In this document: positions 36,490-47,843 of the stretch, one piece after another
Numbering within the stretch: the stretch's first letter is position 1
How the letters are laid out: every line of letters starts with the position of its first letter
Assembly (NCBI GenBank): GCA_015501605.1
Contig: JADNRZ010000007.1
Coordinates: forward strand, 558,001 to 622,000
DNA length: 64,000 nt
Direction: 5' to 3'
DNA from: Panaeolus papilionaceus
Lineage: Eukaryota; Basidiomycota; Agaricomycetes; Agaricales
Position numbers and translations under genes: made by a program
The notes under the pieces: generated by a model
What the model saw: the letters and a program-made list of their open reading frames with translations, nothing else
Told to the model about the DNA's origin: nothing
Database searches by the model: none

Positions 36490-39400
36490 ATGTCAAAACA
36501 ATTGGACGGACAGAGGCAACCACGCGATGACCTCAGTGCCATTACCCTTGACCGCAGCCCACCTTCCAATATGACGGACCTTGTTCCCGGAGCTCCAGAA
36601 GAGCAGGTCTCTCGATTAAAAACATATATATCGACGGGCATCCTTTACTGATGTTCTTCTCAAGAGGAATCCGTTAGGCCACAATGTGACATTGATGTCC
36701 GCAACTATGCTCAATGTTGGGCAAATGATGGGGTATACACTGCGTTCGCATTCTCTAAAACGCTCGCTGACGATGAATCTGAACGTAGTTCGGGTATTTA
36801 TGCTGTCCCAGGTGTAATGCTCAACTCAGTTGGCTCCATTGGGCTCCTATTAGCCTATTGGATCATCGCCCCGCTATTTGCTTTTGGTGGGTATCGTGGG
36901 CTGGTTCCCTACTAGTTGTCAAAGCCCTGGATAATATCTAACGCTCGTATTTCAGCCGGATTGACGCTATACACGGAACTGGCTTCCATGTTTCCGCGTC
37001 GGTCTGGCGGTGAGGTTGCTTACTTAGAGCAGGCTTACCCCCGTCCAAGATTTTTAGTCTCAACAGCTTTTGCAGCAACGGCCATCCTTATGTCGTGAGT
37101 ATTTTAGGGTCCAACTCAAGCATCACGAACTCTAGGGGACTGATAAAAAAAACCCAAGGTTCACGGCAACGAATGCTATAGTTTTCGCCCAATATTTCTT
37201 AACTGCTATGGCATTACCTATTTCCAGTTGTAATCAGACAGTTGCTGCTGTAAGCGCTGTCCTGATTAGCACAGGAGGTGAGTCCCGATTTGAAACTTGT
37301 GAATAGGTTGGCTGGACTCAAAGGAAGGAAGGGGTGACATTGTCCACAAAATGGTCACTTAGAGCAGTCAACGTTTTGACAGTGATCAAAATTATATCCA
37401 TGACATTGTAAGTATCCATACTTTTACAACGATAAAAAATTCTTGTCCGAAGAAATACAATTGGCTTTTATAGCATGGTAATAACGGGGCTCGTGGTGTT
37501 ACTGGGACTGACATCGATTTCCGACCCTTACGCCAATTTTCGCCAGCCTTTCAAAGGAAGCAACTGGAGCCTGAACAATATGGCCGTCGCTTTCGTACGT
37601 TTATTCCTTGAATCTAATGGCCCTTGCATTCACCGAGAAGTGCGCTCCTAGATTAAATCCAACCATGCCTTCATTGGATGGCATAATGCGTTCTATCTGG
37701 TTGGCGAAATAAAGGGCACGAACCCCATTCCTACTATTCGCAAGTCGGGTAGGATGGCTCTACTGCTGGTTTCAGCATTATTTTTATTTGTCAACATTGC
37801 ATATGTCGCAGCCATCCCTTATGATGAACTGAAGGATTCCGGTTCTCTCGTTGCTGTTAGCTTCTTTAGTCAAGTTTATGGGCCTCGAAGTCTGAGATAT
37901 TTGCCATTGCTGGTTTCGATGAGCTGTTTTGGTAACATGGTAAATCGCCTGTTGGGGTTCACAGCATATACCTTCATTAACTTTCTTTTTCAGGTTGCAG
38001 TTGTAAGACGATTTTATTCCCTAAACGCTCGTAGCACTTACGATCGACTGGTTTTTGCTGTGCCTTCAACCGGTATAGACGATCGGACAGGTTGGTGCTC
38101 TCTCCATTTACGTATGTACAAATAACCTCCAATATTCTAATAATGTCGGCTAGGCTCGCATTATTCGGGAGGTGGCCAGGCAAGGGCTCCTTCCGTACCC
38201 CAGTTTTTTCTCTTCCATCAAGCCATTCAGCACTCCCATTGGTCCCATATGCCTTAAAGGCGCTTTCACTGTGCTTGTAATATTAACTCTACCGGCAAAG
38301 GACGCCTTCAATTTCATGGTTGACTTGGCTTCCTATCCAGCTATGGTGAGTCGTTCATGTTCAGGGAGTCAGTATTTTGTTCGATGTTCGACAATCGCAG
38401 TTTTTTCAATCGCTCCTCTCTCTCGGAATATGGAGACTCAGACGTAGAAGACCAGCTGGGGTTTCGCCTTCGCCGTTTCAAGCAAAGAATTGGGCCATCG
38501 CTGTTTACTTCGCATCTTGTGTTCTCTTGCTCGTGCTGCCTTGGTTGGGTCCATTCATTATTGTTATTATTCTGTTAGTGATCTGGTAACACACAGGGTA
38601 CCTCCTCCTCCCGGTCAAGCTGACGTTTCCTTTTGGTATGCAACGTGAGTAGGCAACACGCGCATGAACAGCTGTCTTTGTCCTTACTTAGAACTTGTGT
38701 TAGGTATTGCGTTGTGGGAATTGCTCTCTTGCTGGTAAGTCATTGAATTCACGCCAAGGTCATTGTTTCAATTTTGGGTAGGCATGCGGTGTGGAAGAGG
38801 AATGTGCCTCTTGGTGAGGATAGTGATAGACAGACGACGTCGCGAGTGTAGTACAGAAAATAACAAGGTGGTTCCCAAGCGAGGGAACGAGATATCTGAG
38901 ATGGTGAGAAAAGATGCGGCTCGGTGATGCTCAGCTCGGGCTCGTAATGCTCGGGGTACTCTCGCGATTCAGACAGAAATAAGGAAGAAAGAAGGTGTAG
39001 GTATATTTGTTGAGAGGGGGTTTTCTATATGAGAGAAACGAGAGTGTAGCTAACACTGGGCACGCGCGTGCTCTCGCGCTGCCCAGACTCCGAGAAAGTA
39101 GCTATTGGAAATCGTAACTACGCTATGTAATTGTCCGTGATGTGGTAATAAAATAATACGAGTCTCCCAGCGTTCGCCGCCGCCAGTCGCTCCTCTTGAC
39201 ATCGCCGGCTCAACGCGTCACTGAGCTGAGTTGTCCAGGCTCAAGTGGGTCGTCAATCCACTGCTGCAGGAGCGGAGCGCGATGAGAGGGGAGGGAGTTG
39301 GGGTTTTGAAGGATAGGAGATTGAGAATGTAAAATGGAGGGGAGTGATGGGAAGTTACAAGGAAAGCGGGTGTTTCGAAGGTGAAGGGTATCTACGAAAT

Positions 39401-39958
39401 AGGAGGCTCCCAAGCGCAGTGGTGGAGGGAGAAGTGGAAGTGAAAAACTAAAATAGAAATATGTACTAACCCTGCACCCTTATACCCGTCTCGATTCCGT
39501 TCTTGAGGTCTCGTTTGTATTGGTGGAGTTGTTGAGGTGTCGCGAGAGGTGGAGGTGGTGAGGGGTAGGAGTGACAGTGTTCCTATTTGGGATAAGGAAG
39601 GTCGCGCGTGTGTGATGCGCTGATGCGCGGTTGAGCGCGCTGCGTGATTAGTGGTACGAGCGTTGGGCCCGTTTGATGATGAGGCGAACATTTAAGATAA
39701 AATAAAGGAAGTAAAAGAATGACAAAATAAATGTATTAAATGAGTGGCTTACACGAGCGACTCAAGTATCTATTCCACAGCGGTCTCTATTATTGGATTT
39801 GGATCGTGTTACTTCCCAAGATGGGTGGATACGAAATCGTGGAAGAGGTCGAAAGCACAGTGGATGGCGTACGAAATACAAGGCTAACACGACGATACAA
39901 GCTGCAGAATGGAGAAACGCAGTCTCTTTTGGGAGCGGAATCGCAAGCCCAGATTTAA
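36490..39958 (+). pseudogene. APC/LAT-family amino-acid permease interrupted by an insertion
   Basis: A plasma-membrane amino-acid permease, closest in style to fungal LAT/methionine permeases (MUP1-like). Exons begin 36490-36606 and 36665-36732. The protein reads MSKQLDGQRQPRDDLSAI, RNPLGHNVTLMSATMLNVGQ, GSGIYAVPGVMLNSVGSIG, GLTLYTELASMFPRRSGGE, GWHNAFYLVGEIKGTNPIPT, REVARQGLLPYPSFFS and YCVVGIALLLACG. Here a 990-bp element (38790-39779) interrupts the exon. The rest of the last span and tail (LYYWIWIVLLPKMGGYEIV to the stop at 39958) continues directly after it. As read, translation enters the element and stops after about nine codons (VEEECASW), removing part of span 12 and the tail. Upstream exons look intact, so the insertion may be recent. 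A spliced rescue in frame was not found. Confidence 0.8.
38790..39779. mobile_element. LTR-like insertion (candidate solo LTR), 990 bp
   Basis: The ends are perfect short inverted repeats, TGTGGAA (38790-38796) and TTCCACA (39773-39779), with the TG...CA termini of LTRs. A 4-bp target duplication GCGG flanks it (38786-38789 and 39780-39783). Removing the element and one GCGG restores an uninterrupted permease exon (ACG then LYYWIW), which fixes both borders. Inside are an imperfect hairpin (TGGGCA at 39057, TGCCCA at 39080), AATAAAA near 39151 and no convincing coding region, as expected for a solo LTR. A non-autonomous DNA element is possible but fits the TG/CA ends less well. Confidence 0.75.
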
Positions 39959-40468
39959 TGACCTCATTGCTGTACCTAATTGCCGTGGTATGTATCTTAT
40001 GTACCCCCACATAGAAGGAGACCTATGGAGACAAGATAATTGAGGTCCTTCCGGATAAACTTCGGGCGTAAATGCTATTGATTCCGCTCAAATCGAATGC
40101 TGGTGCTTGGTTAGTGCATCGGTAATTGTGATCCAGCTGAATTTTCACTCTCTTCGGAAATCTGGGATCACGCGCTTTCCAAAACTCTGCTGGTTTGATA
40201 CTTTGGGTCTGTCAGGTGTGCAGATAATCAAGCCCAAATGCAAACCACACGAACCAAGGGATCGGGCGAGGTCAGATGAAGTGGGAGCCGATTGACTGAT
40301 CAATGACTGGGACGATAAGACCAGGTCACTGGCGCATCGTGAACCCATGGAGTCAGCAGTGGTTGTTTTATATAATGGAAGCATTTTGTTGACCCTTCAA
40401 TAACGAACCACTTCAGGACTCTTCCTACATCCTCATAAACCCTTGTATTTTCATCACTCCCAGTCATC
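39959..40468. promoter_or_regulatory. Intergenic with TATA box of the SDR gene
   Basis: 510 bp. A TATATAA box at 40369-40375 stands 94 bp before the SDR start codon, a normal distance. No other feature was seen. Confidence 0.5.
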
Positions 40469-41408
40469 ATGAAGATAGTTATCACCGGATGCTTTGGACG
40501 TGTAGGAAAAAGAGTTGTCAAGACAGCATTAGAGAGAGGACATGTAGTTGTGGGTGTGGACAGGGCCAAGGACCTTGCAGGACAAGAGGAGTGGTTCTTC
40601 GCCCCTGAATTTTCGTACAGATCAGGAAACCTCCAAATCTTTGAGGAAACATTGGAGATCCTTCAAGGAAGTGATGCAGTAATAAATTTAGCAGCTCAGC
40701 CTTATCCAGTGGACTACAAAGTTATTGCACATAATGAGTAAGTTAACACCCCTTCATAAATGATGAATTCAAACGTTATTAGAAACGTGGTAATCTCGTG
40801 GAACGTGCTGCGTGCATGCGCTGAAATTGGGATCAAATTTGTCGCTCAAGCGTCGTCTGTAAACGTCATCGCACTGGTATACAGCAAGCAAGCAAATATC
40901 AAGTACTTTCCGATAGACGAGGCTCATCCATGTGAGCCAGACGAACCCTACGGTCTTTCGAAAGTGTAAGTAGGCACCTGTTTGGCCGACAGGAGGGTTG
41001 TTAATAACATCGTAAAGGATATGTGAGCTCCAAGCAGACACCATCGTCCGTCGCTATCAGGACATGAGGGTGGCCAGTCTTCGCCTGCATTATTCAGTGC
41101 CATCGAAGTCCATGGCTAGTGGCCGTGATCGTATAAAAGATCTATGGGGATATGTCCAACAAGACTCCGCCGCTGAGGCGTTCCTGTTGTCAATCGAAGA
41201 CAATGGGAAGTGGAACGGCCATGAAAGGTTCTTCATCGTTGCCCCGGAAATAGCCTGCGACATTGAGACCGCTTCGTTGCTCAAAGAGTACTGGTCAAAC
41301 GTGCCCATAAAAGAGGGGGCGCAGATTAAAGGGAGGCAAGCATTGTTTAATTGTGACAAGGCAGCGGCGTTACTGGACTGGCAGCACGTCGACAGCGGGA
41401 TTCAGTAG
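40469..41408 (+). CDS. NAD(P)-dependent epimerase/dehydratase (extended SDR)
   Basis: A cytosolic oxidoreductase of the extended short-chain dehydrogenase family. Three exons (40469-40737, 40783-40965, 41018-41408) give 280 residues. The N terminus MKIVITGCFGRVGKRVV holds the GxxGxxG dinucleotide loop. AVINLAAQPYPVDY is the NAA(x)P-type block, and EPYGLSKV supplies the catalytic YxxxK. Substrate-side residues are not diagnostic; sugar-nucleotide epimerases are the nearest well-known group, but the protein is shorter than GalE. Its stop lies 18 bp from the stop of the convergent NPR3 gene, so the transcripts must overlap. Confidence 0.85.
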
Positions 41409-41426
41409 TCACCTCATTTTGAAAAA

Positions 41427-43874
41427 CTATGATGGGTGAAGGAATGTCTGGAGCTATAAGAGAAACATGGTCAGAATAGAGCACGACGGGTGCAGAAATA
41501 TCACTAGCTTACATATTCCTCGTATTGGTGAAGGACTTCACGGAGTTGCTTTCTAGATATGTCGGCACGATATAAAATTTCATCATCCGAGCGTTTGCCG
41601 TCGAAGTATTGGTTAATCCTGTAACATGATCAGTTGTGTGTTCAGTGAATGCGGCGTTACATACAATTCGAATCGCTTTGCAATAATAGGTTCTTTGCCA
41701 TCTGACATAGCGGACAACCAACGTCGCTGCATTGGTGTAGCTTTCCCTGGGTCGTTAATCATACTTGGCCATAGATCTTCTCCAGATGTGTCCCACCCGG
41801 AATCTTCTTGATCTGTCTCCGTGCTACTGTCAGATGTCCCTTCGTAATCGTCAGGAGCAGCAATATTGCGTTCTCCGAAGTCAAGCTCGCTAATGACACT
41901 ACGGCCTGATTCATTGGAAGAGAATCGTCTGACATATCTATGGGCCCGCTTGGGACTCAAGATAAAGCCAGAGCGACTCGACTGGGAATGCGAGGATACT
42001 GTGTCATTATCGTCGGAATGTGGGCGTTTCGATGCGTGCCTTTGTTCCCGTTCGACTTTGACTCGCATCTTCAGCTCTGCTGTTGCCACGACGCGAATGC
42101 GAAGATGAAGAGTAAGCAGAAGGCCGCGCTTCAGCATCCAAACAATCACTTCGTGATACATAGGTATCAGATCCTTCGACTTGACGACTGACGCAAAAAA
42201 ATGGTTATCACTTTGCTTGGATGCAGCGGTGGAAATGGTTGAGAGAATTTGAGGCAAAGGGGCAATAGATGGATGGGAAAATGATTCTTTGAATTCCGCT
42301 GATAGTTGGGAAACACTGATTCCTCGTCAGTGAAAATCTGGCTGTTAGAAGAAGAAATGTTTTACGGTGTGTTGAATTTGGAAGGAAGGGCGAACACAGT
42401 TTTCAAGTTGACGTGGACCCTATCCACAACCTTCGCTCGCCTGTGCAGAACCAGCCATTTTACGATTGGGTACACTTGAGTTTCCAGGTCCCAGTCCAGC
42501 GAAATAGCCATGTCTGCCAACCTTTTGCAGTGTCAGTAGCTGTTCATTTGATCAGCGACAGCACATACGAAAGGGTTACAGACGCAGTCTCTAAAAATCT
42601 GAGCAAGCCTTCAGCGAGGGTTCTGTCTTCCGCGCTTTCATGCGGCCCCTTGAGCATGTGGTGTGGATCCATTTCGTTATCAGAATCCAATAGTAAGAGG
42701 CTTTTCCAAGGTGCCATCATAGGGAGTTTCCAGCCCAAACTGAGCTCCTGACCCCAATTGAGGGATTCATCGTCGAAGGGGTCACGAAACTCGATTTCTT
42801 GGTTATTTTGGCTATGAAGCAACATGTCCAGATATGGTGGTACTTGCAGTTCCAGCGGGAGGTTGTTGACCGTAATGTAAGCAACTGAGGACGTTTTAAT
42901 GGCTTCAAATAGGGATTTCATGGCCAGAGCGATAGAGGATGTCTCTAATGCTTTTGTAATGTACGTTGAAAACGTTTCACCTTGGTGAATTGATTACTAT
43001 TCTGATGTAGGTTGGGATTCGAAGCTCGTACCTTGCGATATGCTACTTTCCTTCAAGGCACTCAGTGCATCACATTCTCGTTCGACAAAATTAGAGAGGA
43101 CTTGTTCTTGATACAGGACCGCAGTCAATGTGAAGGCGATTTGCTCATACAGGATGTTAAAGTACTTGGAAAGGTTTCCTGACGCAGAGGAGGATGGATC
43201 CGGGAGGTCCAAGACAAGCACAAGGTGAAACGTATGGAGCCATGAAGACTTCGGAGGTGGCGGTGCCTCATCTGTGGGTGCTGAGGCCACACTAGGCTTC
43301 GTCGGCTCCTCGACACGGGGTGACAGTGAATGAGTTCCATCTCTCCCTCGCGAACCAGATTTTATCTTCTCTGGCTTAAACCTCCATGACCCATCTGGGT
43401 CAGCACAAATAGGGTGACCGATAAAGGCCAGATCGTCCACTGCAAGTTCGAATTTTTGGTGGCACATGGATCGTTGGGGGCATAATATAGTTGCCAAGAA
43501 TTCAGTTGAATAACCTAGAACCTGTTCATATTCGTCCGATATATAAGTTCTATGGGAGCAAGAACTCAATTCAGTAAGATCAGCGGCGAGAAGCTGTCAA
43601 GATAGCCTTGCCTCAGCCTTGACGTATGTGGACGTTGCCAGCTGTACATGGGGTCATGTCCATAGTCGTGAGGCGGCGCGTCTTCTACCGCTGGGATGTC
43701 CTGCGGGTGGGATGCTTTCCAAGGGTTGTCAGGTTTTGAAAGTGAGGATGATGAATCTGGAGGAGCGCGTGCTAAACGAGATGATCCTGTTGGGTATTCT
43801 GGCCAACGGAAGACGAGATTTGAACCTTTCGCGGATGTTGTTACGAGAAATATCGCCAACAACGTCTCAGCCAT
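41427..43874 (-). CDS. NPR3: Nitrogen permease regulator 3 (SEACIT/GATOR1 subunit)
   Basis: A subunit of the GATOR1/SEACIT complex that inhibits TORC1 at the vacuole when amino acids are scarce. The start MAETLLAIFLVTTSAKGSNL is the family N terminus; an in-frame ATG five codons upstream (43889) is possible but less typical. Further blocks: ATILCPQRSMCHQKFELAVD, LAFIGHPICADP, WLHTFHLVLVLDLP, FNILYEQIAFTLTAVLYQEQ, VPPYLDMLLH, LGWKLPMMAPWKSLLLLD and YHEVIVWMLKRGLLLTLH. A disordered Ser-rich acidic insert (SSTETDQEDSGWD) precedes the winged-helix-like C terminus (RRWLSAMSDGKEP, RINQYFDGKRSDDEILY, ending LQTFLHPS). Introns near the 43575-43650, 42925-43020, 42260-42540 and 41456-41508 intervals restore frame. 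Confidence 0.9.
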
Positions 43875-44036
43875 TGGAAAAAAGCCCAATGAATATGAAT
43901 TTAAACTTGAAATTCAGCGTTGTCCAAAGTGCATAATAGAGTTGATGGAGGTTATGTTTAAAGCAACGTGTGAAATTTATCTGAAAGAGGGGTTCGAGAC
44001 CTTTGATCCTTTCAATCCTGACCATATCATAAGTAC
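43875..44036. promoter_or_regulatory. Compact divergent promoter of NPR3 and the alpha/beta hydrolase
   Basis: 162 bp between the two start codons. There is no room for separate promoters, so co-regulation or mutual interference is likely. Confidence 0.5.
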
Positions 44037-44843
44037 ATGGAGAACATGCAAACAAGACAACTTACCATTGATTTGCCGTCTGGAATACGTATAGATGCCT
44101 CTGTCACCAAAAATTCTGCATCTCGCGCGTCTGTGGACCAAAAATTGGCAATCTTGTTACATCCTTGGTCTTGGCTTGGAGGAAATAAGCACGATCCGTT
44201 GGTCCCCTAACATCCATTGGTGCCACACTTGAAAGACTCAATCATTACCTTTATAGTGTATTGACTGGACTGACACCTACATTTCTAGAGGCCGGGTTTC
44301 AGGTACTCCGTTATAACTCTAGAGGTGTTGGAAAGTCTACTGGACGAGCTTCTTTCACTGGCTTCAGCGAAGGGACTGACCTCGAGGCGGTAGTCAAATG
44401 GGCAGAAGACGAGATATCGCAACTGAAATCCATTGTGATCCTTGTGAGTGGCTTGGGCAAGTACCCTTCAGTTTCAGCGTTCACTCGAAATTATTCAGGG
44501 ATACTCGCATGGCTCCTTAATCGCCTCTTTATGCCCTCCACATCCAAGTATCCCAACTGCTTATATTCTTCTCTCGTATCCGTTGGGCCCTCGAAGTTGG
44601 CTGACGATGTTTAATTCTTCAACATACACGTCTGCCTTGAATAGGCTTATGACCAATAATGACACACGTATACTTGTTGTGTACACGGACAACGATGAGT
44701 TTACATCATTGTCGAGTTATGAGAGTTGGTTACAGACTTTAGCCGAGCATCTCCAGAAGGTCCTTATTCGAGATGCTTCACACTTTTGGCGAGGGGAAGG
44801 CTGGAGAGATTTAGAGGAAACAATATGTAAATTTATAACATAA
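44037..44843 (+). CDS. Alpha/beta hydrolase
   Basis: A serine hydrolase of the alpha/beta fold. Exons 44037-44197, 44257-44443 and 44499-44843 give 230 residues starting MENMQTRQLTIDLPSG. Diagnostic points: LAILLHPWSWLGGNKHDP (the HPW oxyanion region), VLRYNSRGVGKSTG, the nucleophile elbow GYSHGS, the acid in VVYTDNDEF and the catalytic His in RDASHFWRG. The size fits the short fungal KANL3/YMR210-unrelated hydrolases often annotated only by fold. No signal peptide is visible, so it is probably cytosolic. The substrate is unknown. Confidence 0.85.
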
Positions 44844-45173
44844 AACCTTACAATACTTTTGATTGCATTAAGTTTTGAAAAACCTGCGTTTCGATGAGGT
44901 TGAAACTTGGGTCGCAACACGTTACCCTGATTACCAGATGGGGTATAAATACGGTGACAACGACGGGCACTTTCTGGTCCCCTTACTTCAACTCGATTCT
45001 ATACCTCTCACCTCACACGTATAATCGATTCACGACCTCTTCTCACTCAACTTTGGTTTTTTGTGCTCTCAGCACATATTCTGCCTAGGCGCAGTCTCTC
45101 TGACACGTAGTTGCCTCGTTAGTTTGTGTGTCTGTGTCCATGTAAGTTCCTACACCTCAACTTTGAATTCTTT
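44844..45173. promoter_or_regulatory. Promoter with TATA box and a start-stop AUG in the leader
   Basis: 330 bp. A TATAAATA box lies at 44944-44951. From there to the proposed start at 45174, the only ATG is at 45140, directly followed by TAA (ATG-TAA). The same site also looks like a splice donor (gtaagt at 45142). Confidence 0.45.
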
Positions 45174-46790
45174 ATGTTTGGTTATCGAATTCTCATCCAA
45201 ACTACGAGCAGGCCGCTTCCAGATGAGCGCCCCAGAGCCAGTGTGGCCAATCTGATTGGTCGTTTTGAGAACCAGACAAAGCGATTATCACTGTCCGCAA
45301 GTGCTGGATCGCCATCACGCAGCTCAAGTGTCGTATCCCATGTTACAGAGGATTCTGGCAAAGTGGAAGCCAAAGAAAAACGCGAGTGGCCACCCAGGCC
45401 TACGTCCAATGTGGAAAAACCACCCATTGTGATTCCACCGCGTCAGTTCCCCCCTGCCCTCAATACAGTAGTTGCAAACCGGGCAGCAGCAGCCGTCAAC
45501 CAAGGGAAAGGGGAGGCTTCCGAGGAAGTACCAAAGCCTGAAGCAGAACAAGAACAGGAGGTCCCTCTCACTGCGAAAGCTCTTGACGCATCCCAGAGTC
45601 AGATCAAAGATGATCCATCGGCATTCCTGGAGAACTGGAGGAAGGAAATCCCTGCCAATCCCGATGAATTGGAGGTGGACCCACCCACAGCAGTTGACAC
45701 TGCTGAAAAGCCCCCAGAAGCTGTTACACCAACGCCATCGACTGTTAGAAAGCTCCCGTCTTCCACCTCGAAAATATCTGCTACTGCGTCCAAGCCTGTG
45801 TCAAAATCTACTTCTAGTGGACCAGCAAAACCTCCCCCCTCATCATTCCCCAAAGCTGCATCCAAGACGCCTTTGAAACCCGCAGTCCCTCGATCATCGT
45901 TCACCCCCTCCACCTCTCAAACCCTAACTCCTCTGAAACCCCAACACACAGGGCAATCTGTTGCGTCGACCACCGCAGGCCGGAGACCTGCAGTCAAGAC
46001 ACCGGTCACTCCATCTAGGGCGAAAACGCCCAATACCGCAAGAACACCAGTGACTCGACCAAAGACACCTTCGACGGGCTTGTTTGCCCCGACTGCCGCC
46101 TCATTGGCTCGATCCCGCAACGCACCACCGGCTGTTCCTACCCCCGTGAAGAAAGCCACGTTAAGCAGTGACGCAATGGACCGTCTCAGCAAACCAACTG
46201 CTGCTTCTTTGTCCAAAGCAAGGGTTTCCACGACCACAACCAGCTCTCCTTCTCGACCAGCAGCCATTCGCTCTCCAGCTGCTAAACCGAAGACTGCACC
46301 CACCACAAGGGCTAAAGGGGCACCTAGTGGCGCTACCAAACCAGGAAAAGCTGCGGCTACCACCGCTGCTGCCACTTCCCCAGGCGTAGATGCACCTTCG
46401 AATAACATAGATCCTACAAATCATGCAGTCGACTCAGAAGATGCCCAAGAATCAGTGCACCAAGAATCAGTGGAGTCTCCAAGTACTGGATCTGTTCACG
46501 GAGAAACAGAACCCTCGGCGGGAGAAACAGAGCCAAACCCCGTTGCGGTCACTGAAGGCCCTGCTATCGATGAAACCGAGACGAGACCCGTTTCTCAGGA
46601 GCACTTGTCCGCATACGTCGACCCATCAGATGAGGACCCAACAGTTGTCCTTGCTCCAAGAGACGACCTCGCTGAGATCGTTAATTTGCTGGAGGGTACA
46701 TCCCTTTCCAAACTTTCACCAACCAGCGAGACAGTCAGTACTATACCAGATGAACTCCTCGAAATACCCGATGAAGATGACAAGCATTAA
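45174..46790 (+). CDS. Disordered Ser/Thr/Pro/Ala-rich protein with KTP motifs
   Basis: I do not recognise a family. The frame is open for about 1.6 kb without an intron. It starts with a short region containing ASVANLIGRFENQTKRLSLS, the most conserved-looking stretch, and then runs almost wholly as low-complexity: SKISATASKPVSKSTSS, TPVTPSRAKTPNTARTPVTR and ATTAAATSPGVDAPS. The C terminus is acidic (ELLEIPDEDDKH). Basic, Pro-directed-kinase-like sites (KTP, TPSR, RPKTP) recall microtubule-associated or cytoskeletal scaffold proteins, but that is only compositional. The start at 45174 (MFGYRILIQ) is uncertain because the leader has a possible donor at 45142 and no better ATG. Confidence 0.7.
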   Translation: MFGYRILIQTTSRPLPDERPRASVANLIGRFENQTKRLSLSASAGSPSRSSSVVSHVTEDSGKVEAKEKREWPPRPTSNVEKPPIVIPPRQFPPALNTVVANRAAAAVNQGKGEASEEVPKPEAEQEQEVPLTAKALDASQSQIKDDPSAFLENWRKEIPANPDELEVDPPTAVDTAEKPPEAVTPTPSTVRKLPSSTSKISATASKPVSKSTSSGPAKPPPSSFPKAASKTPLKPAVPRSSFTPSTSQTLTPLKPQHTGQSVASTTAGRRPAVKTPVTPSRAKTPNTARTPVTRPKTPSTGLFAPTAASLARSRNAPPAVPTPVKKATLSSDAMDRLSKPTAASLSKARVSTTTTSSPSRPAAIRSPAAKPKTAPTTRAKGAPSGATKPGKAAATTAAATSPGVDAPSNNIDPTNHAVDSEDAQESVHQESVESPSTGSVHGETEPSAGETEPNPVAVTEGPAIDETETRPVSQEHLSAYVDPSDEDPTVVLAPRDDLAEIVNLLEGTSLSKLSPTSETVSTIPDELLEIPDEDDKH

Positions 46791-47203
46791 CCATTGATGC
46801 AACTGCTTGAGCATAGACATACAAGTTCCGTTCGTTACCACCCGCAATTTAGTCAAGTTACTTTACCTTTTGGAATTCTTTGCTCCCTCAACATTCTTAT
46901 ACGTCGCTAATATTTTTTTTGTTCCCAACCATGTCTCCGACATGTCGTATTCAAACTATCAGACGAATCTCATCGATACACACGTTGTTGGGGATTGTAG
47001 GTAGTCTGAGATGATTGCCCAAACATCACATCCAATATAATATAAGTGTTTGATTCCTTGAATAGTAGCAGAAACTTGAAGTTTAGGGGCCAGTACCTTT
47101 GATCACAACTTGATTCCCACGAATCGCGAGACGCGTCATTATCACTGCACAGCGCAAAAACGAGTAGCAAAGCTCATCCTCCTACCATCATCAAACCTTC
47201 ATA
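46791..47203. other. Intergenic / SEM1 promoter
   Basis: 413 bp, AT-rich, no gene seen. Confidence 0.4.
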
Positions 47204-47631
47204 ATGTCGTCAACAGCGTCTACATCCAAGGCCCCAGAAACAGCCAAGGATACTGAAATGAAAAACGAAGCTCAAGCACACCTTGGGGTTCTTGAGGAAG
47301 ACGACGAATTTGAGGAGTTCCCCGTCGCTGGTGAGATCAACCCCAACTCTACCAGAAAGTTGCCCTGACACTTCGCAGACTGGAAGGATTCAGACACAGA
47401 TTTGGCCCATTTGAGTGGAGCAGCACCAGGATCTGCGAAATCTGGGGGCGATAAGCTTTGGGAGGACAACTGGGATGACGATGACATCGAAGACGAGTTT
47501 AGCGTTCAACTGAGGTATATATCTTTGAAGCCGATCGCAACGTCGCTGATATTATTTGGTATGAATTTTGCAGAAGTGAACTTGAAAAAAAGAAGGGATC
47601 TACTGCTGGAACAGCAGCCATGGAACATTAA
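47204..47631 (+). CDS. SEM1: 26S proteasome lid subunit SEM1/DSS1
   Basis: A very acidic small protein that holds the proteasome lid together and also serves TREX-2 and BRCA2-type complexes. Exons 47204-47330, 47379-47514 and 47574-47631 give 106 residues. The two family boxes are both present: LEEDDEFEEFPVADW and LWEDNWDDDDIEDEFSVQLR, followed by the basic helix SELEKKKG. The N-terminal extension (STASTSKAPETAKD) and the spacer between the boxes are longer than in human DSS1 (70 residues), as is common in fungi. Confidence 0.95.
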
Positions 47632-47843
47632 TTTGCACTCTCCACTACTCTGTAACAATAGTATCCTGCAATATCCAGTTCATTGTGTTTTGAAAAGCTC
47701 AACGCAGCATCAGGATGAATTATTCATACGCTTTTCAACTCGGTCCAACATCGAATATACAAACAACCAAATCATTGGCTCGTCGTAAGTCATCTACATA
47801 TGTAAGGGGTCGTACAGGTCGTATCATCAGAATTCGCGCATAT

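Noticed and set aside
38790..39779. Reading the 990-bp insertion as a long intron of the permease
   Set aside because: The available GT and AG sites do not join ACG to LYYWIW in frame, the length is about 18 times the local norm, and the TG...CA ends plus GCGG duplication explain it fully.
43875..43889. Start of NPR3 at 43889
   Set aside because: Possible, but MAETLLAI at 43874 is the family N terminus, so the five extra residues were left out.
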